From: Odobenus rosmarus divergens
Taxonomy: Eukaryota; Chordata; Mammalia; Carnivora; Odobenidae
NCBI RefSeq assembly: GCF_000321225.1
Contig: NW_004451523.1
Coordinates: forward strand, 300,071-364,070
DNA length: 64,000 bases
Direction of reading: 5' to 3'
Below the pieces are notes generated by a model. It did no database searches. It saw only the letters and a list, made by a program, of their open reading frames with translations, and was not told the DNA's origin. This document shows, one piece after another, positions 23,597 through 35,435 of the stretch (the first letter of the stretch is position 1; each line of letters starts with the position of its first letter). The translations under genes were made by a program, and so were the position numbers.

Positions 23597-23772
23597 CAGT
23601 GGTTTTCGAAGTGAGGTTCTTTGACGAGCACCATCAGCATCACCTGAAAACTTGTTAGAAAGGCAAATTCTCACCCCGTACCCAGACCTTCTGAATCAGA
23701 GATCTGGGGATGAAGCCTAGCAGTCTGTGCTTTAATGAGCCTTCTGGTGATTCTGAAGTTTGAGGACTGCTA
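23597..23772. mobile_element. MER5A-like hAT-Charlie non-autonomous transposon
   Basis: Starts CAGTGGTTTTC and ends near 'gaagtttgaggactgc', with the internal landmarks 'catcagcatcacctgaaaac', 'cagaccttctgaatcagag' and 'ttctggtgattctgaagttt'. Length and layout fit the family (about 190 bp, with terminal inverted repeats). No clear 8-bp TSD remains. Confidence 0.85.
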
Positions 23773-24080
23773 TGTTACAGAATCTCCTTGCAGGTTCCAA
23801 ATAGATATCTCAATATTGAAGAATTTACATAAATTATTAATATAAATGCTTTACTTTGGAGAACCATCAAAATGAATTATATGTTCATATATTTTGTAAT
23901 TACTATCTCTTTAAGACTTGAAGGCAGAAATCTTTGTGTTGAAAATTCAAAGTCAAAACCCTTATTCAGTAAACAGCTATTTATATATGTAAATTGACAG
24001 GCATAGGAAAGCTCAATTCCAAGTTTAATTCTTTATCTAAAGAATATTTCATGCCAAAAATGCTTCCTGAATTCTAAAGA

Positions 24081-24450
24081 ATACAATTGAGAAAAATAAT
24101 TTATTTTAATGTTATAAATTATTTATTACACATTATTTTTATAATACTATTAATGTAATTATATAACTAATGTAATATTGGCATATATTTATATTTATAT
24201 TGTTTATTTTTGTTATATTTATTATATTATATATTTATTATAATATCACTGTATCTATTCATACTATCTATATTGTATAATATAATTATATAAATTGTAT
24301 ATATTATATATGTTTTATTATGCTATTTATTATAAAACATATTACTTTTATTTTGTAATAATAAAAATATAAGTAAAATTATTAGTTTTTATAACTTGAT
24401 TAAAAAGTTATTTGATTTAATATATTTTTATTAACATTGTTATGAGGCTG
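24081..24450. repeat. Extremely AT-rich low-complexity block
   Basis: About 370 bp almost without G or C, composed of irregular TATAT, TTATTA and AATTATA words with many small palindromes such as TATAATATAATTATATAA. It is not a clean microsatellite. Confidence 0.9.
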
Positions 24451-24529
24451 TAAAACCCTCTTTAAACCTTTAGATAAGAGTCAATTTGATTTAAAATATT
24501 TGGGCTTAATAATATTAGCCACAATCTGT

Positions 24530-24730
24530 TCAGAATTTTCTACACATCAGGCCTTGCTAGTCTTTACAGCAGCTGTAGAAGATGGGTACTATTGGCTGTA
24601 CTTTGCACATGGTGACTGACCCAGAGAGGTTGATAACTGGCTTGAGATCAGAAGGCTACTGAATCTCAGAGCTGGTTTACAAACTCGGGCTGTTTGACTC
24701 CAGAGTTCATGCTCTTAACTAGCAGGTTAT
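24530..24730 (-). repeat. MIR, antisense
   Basis: 'ctacacatcaggccttgcta', 'gatgggtactattggctgta', 'ctgacccagagaggttgata' and 'gagctggtttacaaactcgg' follow antisense MIR closely. Confidence 0.85.
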
Positions 24731-25284
24731 TTCAGGTTTTAAATGCAAATGTTTCTATAATATAAACAATATCTTGAATATTTTACAACAATATTTTGCA
24801 TAGAAGATGATGTATGTAGTAGTAATTAACAAGTTAAGATAAATGTCTCCATAAACCTTTTGTCAAAGAGAGTTATTAATTATTTAGACAAGAACTTATA
24901 TCTTAATGATTAAGCATGCCAACAAGTGAAAATATTAGTTGATCATTGGTATGAAGAGAAAGCTTGTGAAAATTCAAACAATTTTTATTTTAATAGGCTA
25001 AGAAGAGAAATTTAGCAAAAGCCCACTGTACCTATTCATGCCCCATCCCTGTATACATATTACTATGAAATATTTTAGCATTGACATGAGCTTTTTTATA
25101 TTGTTCTAAAGTTGCCCCGATAGCAGCATCTTGGAGAGAAATCTCTACTTTTAGAGGCACAAGGGCTTTAGATTTCTTTGAGTCTCAAGAAGGGCAACAA
25201 GTATGTCTGGTTGACTCTAGCTACTCTACTTTTATAGCTGCTTACTGTACTGCCACATGTAAGGGTATGGTCCCAAGATAGAGA
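24731..25284. other. Unassigned non-coding DNA
   Basis: No conserved frame or recognised repeat. Confidence 0.5.
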
Positions 25285-25560
25285 TGGACTTGGGGGCAAA
25301 GTGTATCATTTCCCAAGCACATCTTCCATTCTTTAAGGTCTACATTATTCTTCATGTCCTTCCCTTTCCCAGAAATGCCCATCTACTTTGTCATTTGAGG
25401 TCTTAACCACACTTCGAAGCTCAGGTGATATGCTATCATGCACTGCAACAAAACTTTCCTGGTGATCCCAGACAAAATCCTTCACAACTTCTTTAGCATC
25501 TCATCCACTCACGAGACACTCACACTATAGCTGCTCATGTAGATGTCAACACCCTATGAC
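25285..25560 (+). repeat. L2 fragment, sense
   Basis: 'cttccctttcccagaaatgc', 'cgaagctcaggtgatatgct' and 'aaactttcctggtgatccca' match the L2 order (ttcccctt..., ttcaagactcagctcaaatg..., gaagccttccctgacc). A tail-like piece at about 25840-25875 ('aaatatttgttgaatgaatt') may be the end of the same L2, beyond a nested MIR. Confidence 0.75.
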
Positions 25561-25649
25561 ACTGCAATTATTCGGAGGGGAAAAAAGCATGTCTTCAACA
25601 TCCTTGCATTCTTATAACCTCTACTGCAGAGTCTTGCATATGGAAATAA

Positions 25650-25800
25650 GAATGCTTGCTCAGGCATTAGAATTTACAAAATGCTTCACCCCAAATATCA
25701 TTTCATCCTTACATCTACCCTGTAGACATAATCATGATTCTCTTAAAATACCTGAAGAATCTGAGAGTGAGACTTAGAAAGTGCTTTGCTTAGTATCACT
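25650..25800 (-). repeat. MIR, antisense, probably nested in L2
   Basis: 'acatctaccctgtagacata', 'aaatacctgaagaatctgag' and 'gaaagtgctttgcttagtat' are diverged antisense MIR. It lies between an L2 body and a matching L2 tail. Confidence 0.6.
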
Positions 25801-25875
25801 CTGAGTATTCTCACTCTGAGTGTGTGCTCCTTCAATGCATATCTGTTCTCAAATATTTGTTGAATGAATTGACAA

Positions 25876-26487
25876 ATTTAAAAATAAATTAATCAATTCT
25901 GGGGTAGACTAGATCCTACTGCAAAGTTGATTTAAGGTCTTCCATTGCTTTCCCACAACCTTCTAGACTTCTCTGCAGATCTCTAAGTTTCTCCACAGAT
26001 AGTAGTGCAGAGAGAATGGGGTATGGATCTAACTGCCATGAGGAATCTGGCAGCTATGGTCTAGAAAATTCATCTCCCCGCCCAAAGGTTTTCGAGAAGT
26101 GCCCTGACAATGAGTGTCTGAACAGGAGGGAGAAGAATCTTCTAGTCTCAAAAATGCCAAATACCAGATGAATTCCTACCTGAGTGTGAAGATTTTCCCC
26201 TTTCAATCCCAGTCCTTTTTATGGGACTCAATATATATTATTTGTTATATTCTGGATAGCATCACCCCAATAATCAATTGCCTACCATCCCTTACAAAGG
26301 ATTTTAGTTGGCTATCTCAATGAGAACTATAAACTAGCTGTCTAACTAGGGGAAGGAAGAAGCTGAGAATGGGAACAGTGAATGACTGCAGCCACCCTGA
26401 TTTCAGCTCTGACATATGGCTCAAGCTTGCTCTCCATGCCCCATTGTATAAAGAAAGGCTGAGATATAAAATTTTTAAATAAGATTC
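25876..26487. other. Unassigned non-coding DNA
   Basis: No conserved frame or recognised repeat. Confidence 0.5.
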
Positions 26488-26499
26488 GCCTCCCCCCAC

Positions 26500-26640
26500 C
26501 AATCTGGAGATTGTTTAAGAATGCAGATTCCCAATCTCTGCCCTAGGACTTCTGATTTATTAGTATGTACCAGAAAGTCTTATAATCTGCATTTTAAGTA
26601 AACTCACAGGTAATTCTAGTGCCTCTTGTGAGTCCAGCAT
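26500..26640. mobile_element. MER5-like hAT fragment
   Basis: 'gtttaagaatgcagattccc' then 'tgccctaggacttctgattt', and after the centre 'taatctgcattttaagtaaa' and 'ctcacaggtaattctagtg'. This is the near-symmetrical MER5 layout with both termini eroded. Confidence 0.7.
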
Positions 26641-26929
26641 GTGGATTACTTGTGTGATCATTTTAACCTGCTGTCTCCTCCCAAGATCCTTTCATAGATC
26701 TTATTAACCCTCATAAGCAACCATAAAGCTTGCAATACATTTGGCTGAAGGCCATAAGAATTTATGGTGTAGCATCTGCTAAGAGTTCCAGTTTCTTTAT
26801 TTTATCATCAGTGAAATTGAGGTCTCAGAACCTGGGTGGAGGCAGATTGGAAACACACAAAAACAAAATAATTGATGGCAAAATAAGACCTACTAATCAG
26901 AAGCATTTTTCGGGAAGCCTCTATAAAGC

Positions 26930-27075
26930 TAAACAGTGGAGTAGCAAGTGCTTTTATACCCATTGTTTAGATGAGCAAACTAAAAGATAAAGAATTGCCT
27001 TGTAAAAGGTCATGGAGTGAAGAAGCCATAAATAAAAAAATAAGCCAACACCCTACAGTCTTCAGACCACACACC
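26930..27075 (-). repeat. Possible MIR fragment, antisense
   Basis: 'acccattgtttagatgagca' followed by 'aactaaaagataaagaatt' and 'gccttgtaaaaggtcatgga' resembles 'cccattttacagatgaggaaactgag...cttgcccaaggtcac'. Confidence 0.5.
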
Positions 27076-28126
27076 TTCAGCTTCCTGCTCTTTGAATTTA
27101 ATGCCACGTATATACAAAGATTCATGACTTGCTCTCAAGAAATGATGACCTTGAATTCTTGGATATTTTGTCTTTAGAAAATAAGTTGTTTACTTGGCTC
27201 AGTTATTCGAAAAACATAGATTTGCTCACGTAGATTTAGTCTGTGCCTGACTCATTTTCATTGTGAATTTCCATAAATCTAATAGCTAAAATTACAAGAT
27301 GTTTTATATAGAATATACACATAGGTAGCCATAAGTTTATTATTTAGGAATTGCTAATATTGTTACCTAGGTAATTTAATAGTTTGTGAATTGATCAAAA
27401 TATCTACAAACTTGGCATTAAGGCTAACATCCCAAACTGTAATTTCTCCAAGAAATATGTTTCATGATGCTCTGGTTTCCAAGTTAGGACCAAAACCCTA
27501 TTCGAGAAACATCCATGTGAATAGTAGACCCAACTCTCATCATCAGTTATAAACTTTACTTTTTAATGCAGTGTCCAAATGGTGGGAATCAAAATTGAAA
27601 AAAGAAATTCCTTCAATACTCAAGAATAGCACAACATATTTATGTGTCGTTGTTGGAGAAAGTTATGTTTATAGTAAAGAAGAGGAATCTAAATTAGGAA
27701 CACACTAAGATTTCCCTTATTTCCATTTTTTTCTTGTATGACACATGACAGAAGAAACATGTTTTTAATTTTCAAACCTCTCTTTGTTGAAATAAGTTGC
27801 GACAACATCACTTTTATAGCCGACTCAATTCTATGTTAGTTTTGAGGAATGGAACTTCTATTTATTTTGATATTGACAGTGCCAGGAATGTTTTTAAAGT
27901 TCAGTTAAAGAAGAGATCCTGGCTTTGCATGACTCTGAAAGGAAAATAAGAAAGATCCACTATAAACCAAAGACTAATTTTGGTGCCTACTTTAAATAGA
28001 GACAGAATAATTCATTTGGAAATTATGTGTAAATCTTTCAAATATGAATCTAATGATTTGCTTATTAGGTAAGTACTGAAACTGAGCAAGGAAAACCGTG
28101 TAGCATGTTACTAAGAAATGTATATC
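27076..28126. other. Unassigned non-coding DNA
   Basis: About 1 kb without a recognised repeat or credible frame. Confidence 0.5.
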
Positions 28127-28142
28127 AGAAACAGAATAAAAT

Positions 28143-28357
28143 GGGGCGCCTGGGTGGCTCAGTCGTTAAGCGTCTGCCTTTGCCTCAGGTCATGATCCCA
28201 GGGTCCTGGGATCGAGCCCCGCATCGGGCTCCAGCCCCGCATCGGGCTCCCTGCTCCACGGGAAGCCTGCTTCTCCCTCTCCCACTCCCCCTGCTTGTGT
28301 TCCCTCTCTCGCTGTCTCCCTCTCTGTCAAAAAATAAATAAAATCTTTTTAAAAAAA
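28143..28357 (+). mobile_element. SINEC with internal 18-bp tandem duplication
   Basis: Young-looking full-length copy: head GGGGCGCCTGGGTGGCTCAG, CT-rich body, AATAAAATCTTTTT and A tail. A perfect 15-bp TSD, agaaacagaataaaa, flanks it (28127-28141 and 28358-28372). The segment agccccgcatcgggctcc is repeated exactly in tandem (28215-28232 and 28233-28250), immediately after the B-box region. Confidence 0.98.
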
Positions 28358-28372
28358 AGAAACAGAATAAAA

Positions 28373-30404
28373 AATCTTACCAAGTCATTCTTATGTATTG
28401 TTTCCTGAAATATCGATTACATGGTTGTTTTAAAAATAAAATACTACAAACAAATGTAAAAAGAACTAGCAGAGCTTAATAAATCTCAATTCATTGAGTT
28501 TAATTTAGTTCCAATTGGGATATCTGAAATTTAAAGAAAAAATTGTTATAATTTCTGACATATTCTCTATCACATCCAAATATTTAGTTGCTTTCACTCC
28601 GAAGAGTTCAGTTTAAAATGTTTGAAAGTCTTCTGAATATTTTAATTAGAGTCGTGTTCTTTAACTTTCACCCCTCCCCCATTTCCACTACAGTACTAAC
28701 TAGGTCAACCAGGGATACTTGGCAGCCTTTGGGACTATGGACTCGTTGTGTGGTTTCACAGTTTCTTAAAAAAAAAGAAAAAGAAGTTTTGTAGCCAAAC
28801 CAAACCAAACCAAAGCTATGATTCTCCAGAGTTTGTGGTTTCCCTGAAATCTGAACAGGAAATATGGAGGGGTGATGCTAGTAACGTGACCAGCTGTCAC
28901 AAAGGCCACATTACATTCCCTAGATGAAAGCAGGAAGCTCAGTCAAAAAAGGGAAGGCAGATCCATTTACAAGATTTGTAAAAGACTACATTTGGGAGGA
29001 AGGGGATGGAGGAGCTAAACCAAGGTGCAGAGAGAACATAGCCAATTCTGTTGCAGGCCCCAGTAAATAAAAGTGGGTTATCTATGAATTCAGATTTCTA
29101 GTTAAGCTTTCATGCTGCCTTGGTGAACTAGCTGGTGTACATCACTGAGCTCATAGGTTTTCTTTTTCTTTCCTGCCTGTTTTCTCCAGAGAATGCATTT
29201 CTACAAGGTGCATGGTTGTTTGCCTTGAGAAAAAGTTGGAAGAAATGTTTTTAAAAAATTACTTCCATAGGACACATAGCAATTTGATTAATTTTTCTCC
29301 TTACTTTGGGCAGACAGCCTTTCTTTCTTGGGGTTTGCCATTGATAAATGCTGTATGATTTTACAGAAGTGATTTTGTTCTTTGCTCTTTTTTTCCCCAG
29401 CATAGCACGTATCACCCAAATTCTGATCTTGTTTTCATTCTCCTTCTGTGTAAGCTTTTTAAAAAAATGAACAATCTTGCTATGATGGTATTTGGAATGA
29501 ACAACATATTAATAATATAAATGTAGCAGCATAATTAATGTAAGAGAAGGGTTACCCTTTAGGAAATATCCAATAAAAGTTATTGAAAACTAAGTTTCAA
29601 TTAAGTAAATCTCAGGTTCATATTCTTTTCCACCACGTAATCTCAGTTTTGTTCCCACTGAAGTATAATCTTGTGGTCTTATTTTTTGTGAAAAAATTAG
29701 AATAACACTTACCACACTTACCACAAAGAGTCTTCCAAAACTGTCCACTCGTCTTTGCCGTCTTCTTCTACATTCTTCCCGCCCCCACCTGCCACCAATA
29801 GTTCCAGCGTCCTACTTCACTGACTTCTAAGCCGGCAGTCAGGAGCAGCTTTAAATTTACTAGTTCTACCTGCAAATACCTGATATTCCTCTTCTCTTCT
29901 GCAAGTAAAAAATTTTCCCTTATTTTTATCCATTGACACCTTCTATCCTATCTCAGAGGAAAAGCACCCCTTCCTCCTCCAAGGGCTTACCTCTGTGTCC
30001 CAGAGCTCTAGATTGCATCACATAAATACATGGGTGAGGAAATGTAGGAAAAGCACTAGTACTATGTTAGAGAGGTTATTGTTCCATCATTAGGCTATAC
30101 AGAGCTAGGTTCTTCTCCGAGAACTTACTCCTTAGATGATACCTTTTTACATTACCAGTTCCCTTTTTTGACTTTTTAGGATTGAATCCTGTCCAACAAC
30201 ACTAACAAAAATTTTAAACATTCCTCCCATTTGAGATAAGTAGCCCTTAACTCATTCCTGGATCCCTATCAAACTTTAATCTCATCTCTGAGATTGTTAG
30301 CTCTGAATTTACCATTCCAGTCTGGAAAGAAACAAAGTTGGTTCCTCCAGAGATGTTAGACTGCACAGCAGCTTTGGGAAGTAAAAAGCACAGTTCTCAA
30401 CAGA
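28373..30404. other. Unassigned non-coding DNA
   Basis: About 2 kb with no recognised interspersed repeat. A short (CCAAA)4 array lies at about 28794-28813. There is no credible gene frame. Confidence 0.5.
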
Positions 30405-30500
30405 AGACCTGATGAGGCCTGATGTTGAATCCAGATTTTACCACTTATTGACTATGTGACTTTGGAATTTCAATCTCTCATCTTGGGCATTGAAGTAGAA
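30405..30500 (+). repeat. MIR fragment, sense
   Basis: 'gttgaatccagattttacca' then 'cttattgactatgtgacttt' is the sense MIR segment (ttcaaatcc...gccacttactagctgtgtgacctt). It abuts the foldback element that follows. Confidence 0.7.
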
Positions 30501-30503
30501 AGC

Positions 30504-30924
30504 CAGGGCTGGGACAAGGGCAAGATGAGAACACCTCTGGTAGAACATTTAAGAGGGTGCCAAAAACCTAAGTTAATCAAGATAAATAATAGTTTAATGC
30601 AATATTTTAAAGAATAAAAATCGGTGAAAAAAATCCATGATGAATCAAAATTTTAAATATAGATGTTGTCAGCAATGATACTGTGTGGAGTTATTATCTA
30701 AGTTCAAACCAAAGGGGAAAAATTCAAATAATATTGATCCTATCTTTATTAAAATTTTGATGTTTTTATTCATCATGGATTTTTTTAATGGATTTGGTGT
30801 TTGGTTTTGTTTTTTGAAGGATTTTCTTAAAGTGTTACTTATCTTAATTACTGAGGTTTTCGGTCCTATTTCAATTTTTATTTCAGGGAAGGGCCTTACT
30901 TGCCTCACCCTGGTCCCTACTCTG
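30504..30924. mobile_element. Foldback hAT-like element with long inverted arms
   Basis: About 420 bp. The left end reads CAGGGCTGGGACAAGGGCAA; the complement of the right end, from 'acttgcctcaccctggtc' and 'cctactctg', is clearly related. Inside, aaaaaaatccatgatgaat (30627-30645) has an exact inverted partner at 30768-30786, and caaaatttta (30646-30655) pairs with 30750-30759. Further out, 'aacctaagttaatcaagata' on the left pairs with 'tatcttaattactgaggttt' on the right. The CAGGG terminus suggests hAT, but no TSD remains and the family name is unknown to me. Two oppositely oriented copies of one repeat remain an alternative. Confidence 0.65.
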
Positions 30925-31294
30925 CCCACACATTAGCACTATTTTGATAGATTTGCTTCCAAAGGTCAGCGACTAATTTTAATATAAGATTAAAGACTCT
31001 GATTCAAATAAAAGAAACATCATTTTATGTTGCCAGGAAGACAAGTTGAGAGTTAGTGTCAGCCATGTTATCACAACAAAAGTCCTTTTTCAGAGCATTT
31101 CCCTCCATATATCCCACTGTGTGCTGCCAATCTAGACACTTGGGTAAAACAAACGCTTAGTTCAGTGATTATCCAATGAGTCACCTTATATGACTGCTTG
31201 CCTGAAATATTTAGGTTATTCAGTGAACATTTTTGAATTGATGATTTCCCATACAGCCCATCCACCAAGAAAAACGAAACAAGAATTATGGGAG

Positions 31295-31492
31295 GGCGCC
31301 TGGGTGGCTCAGTTGGTTAAGCGACTGCCTTCGGCTCAGGTCATGATCCTGGAGTCCCGGGATCGAGTCCCGCATCGGGCTCCCTGCTCAGCAGGGAGTC
31401 TGCTTCTCCCTCTGACCCTCCCCCCTCTCGTGTTCTCTCTCTCTATCTCATTCTCTCTCTCAAATAAATAAATAAATCTTAAAAAAAAAAAA
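31295..31492 (+). mobile_element. SINEC, full length, GAGTCCCGGGATCGAGTCCC type
   Basis: Head GGCGCCTGGGTGGCTCAG, body with 'cctggagtcccgggatcgag' and 'ctgaccctcccccctctcgt', (AAAT)n and A tail. A perfect 14-bp TSD, aagaattatgggag, flanks it (31281-31294 and 31493-31506). It belongs to a different subfamily from the copies at 28143 and 54153. Confidence 0.98.
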
Positions 31493-31506
31493 AAGAATTA
31501 TGGGAG

Positions 31507-32439
31507 ACTACCTCACAACTCTAAGAAAATCAACTTTTAACTCTCCATTAGTCAAAGGTAAAGCCCAGCAGGGGATAAAATAAACTAGATGTTGGCAATG
31601 TCTCTCCTTTGTTGACATAGGGACATCAATTGTCATGCTAGAGAAGGCTTTACTCTTTAAGATCATCTGAGTTACCAGTAGTGTGTCTAATTATATAGAA
31701 TGCAGAAAAATAAGGCTTAGACAAGTCAATCTAAGTCTTCTCTGTCAGGTAGTGCCAACTACTTCCATTATTGTTCTAGTGCTAAAGATTCACACTATTC
31801 ACTTTATAGACAGCTAAAGTGATGGGGGAACACACCAGTGAGACAAACGCAATTTCCTCATTAGCTACTGCTTGAAATTCTTCTACAAACTATGTGCAAT
31901 GTAAAAGATCTGTCTGAATACACCAGAACACAAATACATCTCTTTTTTTAAATGTAAAATTTAAAAAATTCCTAATAAATCCATTGGAATATTCCAGCTA
32001 TGATTAAAAGTAGAGAAGACAAGAGAAGGGGAAGAATAAGCTTATTTATCATTAGTTCAGCATCAATTACATCTTGGATCAAAAGGTGCCAAAATTCTCA
32101 TGGGGCCTTGTGGGTGTAATTAGACTCCCTTCTGGAATCAGCCAATTCTGAGTGGTGATGCTGACGTAGGTGGCTGGTCCTGGCAGTCAGAATGTCTCGG
32201 GGACTAGGGAATTGATGATGAACCCAACACTTGCATTTGGCTTCATTATCTCCTCGGTGTTCAAACAAAATCAATAATTCAAATTCCTCAGTTTGAAAAC
32301 TGAGAAGTAATTGGTAGTGGAACTTGAGGGCCAATGTGGCACCCCTGAAAAGTTCATTGCAGGGCAGGGACTACCATACATGCCGGATAAGAAACTGACC
32401 TGAATTCTTCTCTAAAGATCTGTCCTAATCAGATATTTA
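31507..32439. other. Unassigned non-coding DNA
   Basis: No conserved frame or recognised repeat. Confidence 0.5.
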
Positions 32440-32590
32440 ACAGTGGGTGGGGTCTTAGAAATCAGTTGATTCAAACAGCTCTCATTCTACAGGTGATGAA
32501 ACTTCTTCAAGGCCACACATCTTTTAGAATAGAATCCAGATTTATGGAATTCCTTTTCCAGTGTTCCTTCCACTAGTTAATTCTGCTCAC
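32440..32590 (-). repeat. MIR/MIR3-like fragment, antisense
   Basis: 'cttagaaatcagttgattca', 'tctacaggtgatgaaactt' and 'cttcaaggccacacatcttt' resemble the antisense 'ttagagatcatctagtcca...ttacagatgaggaaact...caaggtcacacag'. Confidence 0.6.
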
Positions 32591-33549
32591 TCATAAGGAA
32601 TGCCATTTGTTAAGTTGAATATAGTTAGAATATCATCAGTTAGAATCAGGAATTTACTTTCATACAAAGTAGAAAAATATATACACATGAATGTTTCTTA
32701 TAGACATACTGGTTCTGTATCAAAAATCAGTAACAATTTTAGTGTTCCAAATGTTGAAATATTATATGCTTGAAATTGCTAATATGCAGATATTTAACCT
32801 GGATAGGCCAGCTCTTTTCTGCATGCACTGTTTCCTGCGTAAGTCATGACTCAGCCTTCATTAATTGCATGCCCATAGGATATGGAGCACTAACCTCAGA
32901 ACAGTAATGATTAATATCAAAAGAGAGCAAGGGATTTAATATTGAATTGCATGCAGATGATTACATCTATGTACATTTTACTAATGTAGTCACTCAAAAA
33001 GAATGTAGAAAAAAAATGTGGGACATGACCTACAAAAACATGATTGCTTAGGTTACCTGGCACTGTCATTTTTGGAATGATTTCATTGGTGTTTAAGGGA
33101 GACTACAAAGCAGAACTGTCAGTACAGTATTAACTTCTCCCAGAAGACACTCAGAAGACCCCAGGACAGAGCACAATTCCAACTCCAACGGTGGAGTATT
33201 GCTGTTTGTGGACAGGGTCTCAGGCCTTCTGAGGCATATTTGTCCTTTATTGGAGTTTCCTCAACTTTCTGAAATGTATTCACAAAACCTTCATATCCTA
33301 ATTAATTTAGTTTCAAAAAGATAGTATCAGAGACCTAACAACACCAAGCTTTCCAGTGAAAGCATTTCAATGCCTGTGAAAATCCAATAAGCACCTCCAT
33401 CTGTACATCTACAACTTGAAGCATCAGAAGAATGCCAGAGATTTCCAAACAAATTATAAGAACATAAGGGATGGGAAGTCCACGTGACCACCAGGCAGCC
33501 AGTGGGAGGCAAAGGACAGCCAATACAGTATTGACATACATTGTTAATT
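32591..33549. other. Unassigned non-coding DNA
   Basis: No recognised repeat or credible frame. Confidence 0.5.
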
Positions 33550-35435
33550 GCACTTTTTAAAAAGCTTTAGTAAGAGGGTGCCTGGGTGGCTCAGTCGGTT
33601 GAGCGTCTGCCTTCAGCTCAGGTCATGATCGCAGGGTCCTGGGATTGAGGTCCTGGGATCGAGCCCTGCATTGGGCTCCCTGCTCAGTGGGTGTCTGCTT
33701 CTCCCTCTTCCTCTGCCCCCACCCCACCCCTGCTGTCTCTCTTCCTCAAATAAATAAAATCTTAAAAAAAAAAAAAGCCTTAGGGAGATATGATTGTCAT
33801 ACAATAAACTACGCTTAGTTAAAACGTACGATTTTGACCTATATCAAGACAGTAAGCATATCCAACACCCTCAGAAGTTTCCTCCAGTCCCTTCAGAATC
33901 TCTCTACCACCCAGGGCATTTTCTAGAGTTTTGTATGAATGGAGTCAGTATGTCTGTCTTCTTTAACTCAGGTGATTATTTGGTGTTGACCCATGTTGTG
34001 TGTATCAATAGTTCAGTCCTTCTTTTTCTGTGTGGTATCCCATCGTATGGCTCTTCCACAATTTGCTCATCCATTTACTTGTTGATGGGCATTTGAGTTG
34101 TTACAAATACAGCTACTACAGACATTTCTGTGGAAGTCTAGATATAGGAATACTTTCTTTTCACTTGGTTAAAGCCTTGAAATGGAGTGACTATATCAAA
34201 TGGTAGGTATGGGTTTAACTTTTTTATTTGAACTGCCACATTGTTTTCTAAAGTGGCTGTACCATTTTACATTTGCACCAACAGTGAAATAGTTACAGTT
34301 GCTAACACTTGACGTGGTCACCCATTTTAGCATTTTAATAGGTAGGCAGTAATATCATTGTGATCTTAATTTGCATTTCCCTAATGATCGCTGATGTTAA
34401 GCATCTTTACATGTGCTCTAATGAAGTGGTGATTCAACTCTTTTGCTCATGTATTGGGTTATTTTCTTATTAATGAATTTTGAGACTTCAGGATATAGTC
34501 AGTCTGGATACAAGTCCCTTATCTGATATCTGTTCTACAAATATGGTTTCCAAGTCTGTAGCTTATCTTTTCATTCTTTAAATAACCTCTTTCACAGTTC
34601 ATTTTAAAGAACAGACATTTTAAATTTTGATGATAAAATCCAATTTATCATTTTCTTTTTAATACATTGTACTTTGGCTGTCATATCTAAGGAATCTTTG
34701 CCTGGCCTAAGGTCACAAGGATTTTCTTCTATGTTTTCTTAAAGGGGTTTATATTTTAAGTTTTACATTTATATCTACCACAAGTAACTTCTTCCATACA
34801 ATGCAAAGTATAGATCAAAGTTCATTTTTTCATATATGAATATTCAGTTGTCCCAGCACCATTTGCTGAATAGTCTATCCTTTCTCTACTGAATTGCTTG
34901 TACGTGTTTGTCAAAGTCATGCATGGATCTATTTCTGGACAATCTATTCTTTATCTTTGATTAATTTGTCTATTTTGATGCTAAGGACGCACTATCTCAA
35001 TTACAGTAAATTCATAAGAAGTTTTTAAACCAGAAAGTGTTCACGTACCCACCTTGTTCTTTTTCAAAATTGTTTTGGCCCTCCTAGGTTCTTTTCATTT
35101 TCATATGAACTTTAGACTCGGCTTGATAGTATCTACAAAAAATAAATAAATAAATAACCTGCTTCAGTTTTTATTGAAATTGAATTAAATCAGTAGATCC
35201 ACTTAAGAATAGTTGCTGTCTTAACAATATTGAGTATTTCAACCCATAAACAAGATGTCTCTCCATTTATTTAAGTCTTCTTTAATTTATGTCAGCAATG
35301 TTCTGTAGTTTTCAGTGTACATATTTGTGCACTTCTGGTTTTATTCCTAAATATTTCATATCTTTGTTATTGTGATATCACTTTTTAATTTCAATTTCCA
35401 AATGTTTGATCCTAGCATACAAAAGTACAGTTGAA
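33550..35435 (-). mobile_element. Ancient L1M fragment, antisense (3' UTR and ORF2 part)
   Basis: Starts at the left with a degraded antisense L1 3' tail ('aaaagctttag', then 'gatatgattgtcatacaata'), interrupted by a SINEC. It continues through 'tgttgtgtgtatcaatagtt', 'caatttgctcatccatttac' followed by 'ttgttgatgggcatttgag', 'taatttgcatttccctaatg', 'gatatagtcagtctggatac' and 'cagttgtcccagcaccattt' followed by 'gctgaatag'. These are the antisense landmarks of the L1 3' UTR and the C-terminal part of ORF2. The frame is destroyed. An (AAAT)n tract lies at about 35134-35155. Confidence 0.85.
33575..33772 (+). mobile_element. SINEC with 14-bp internal duplication, inside L1M
   Basis: Head GGGTGCCTGGGTGGCTCAG, CT/C-rich body, AATAAAATCTT and A tail. 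Imperfect 16-bp TSDs: aaaagctttagtaaga (33559-33574) and aaaagccttagggaga (33773-33788). ggtcctgggattga (33635-33648) is repeated as ggtcctgggatcga (33649-33662), duplicating the B-box region. Confidence 0.97.
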
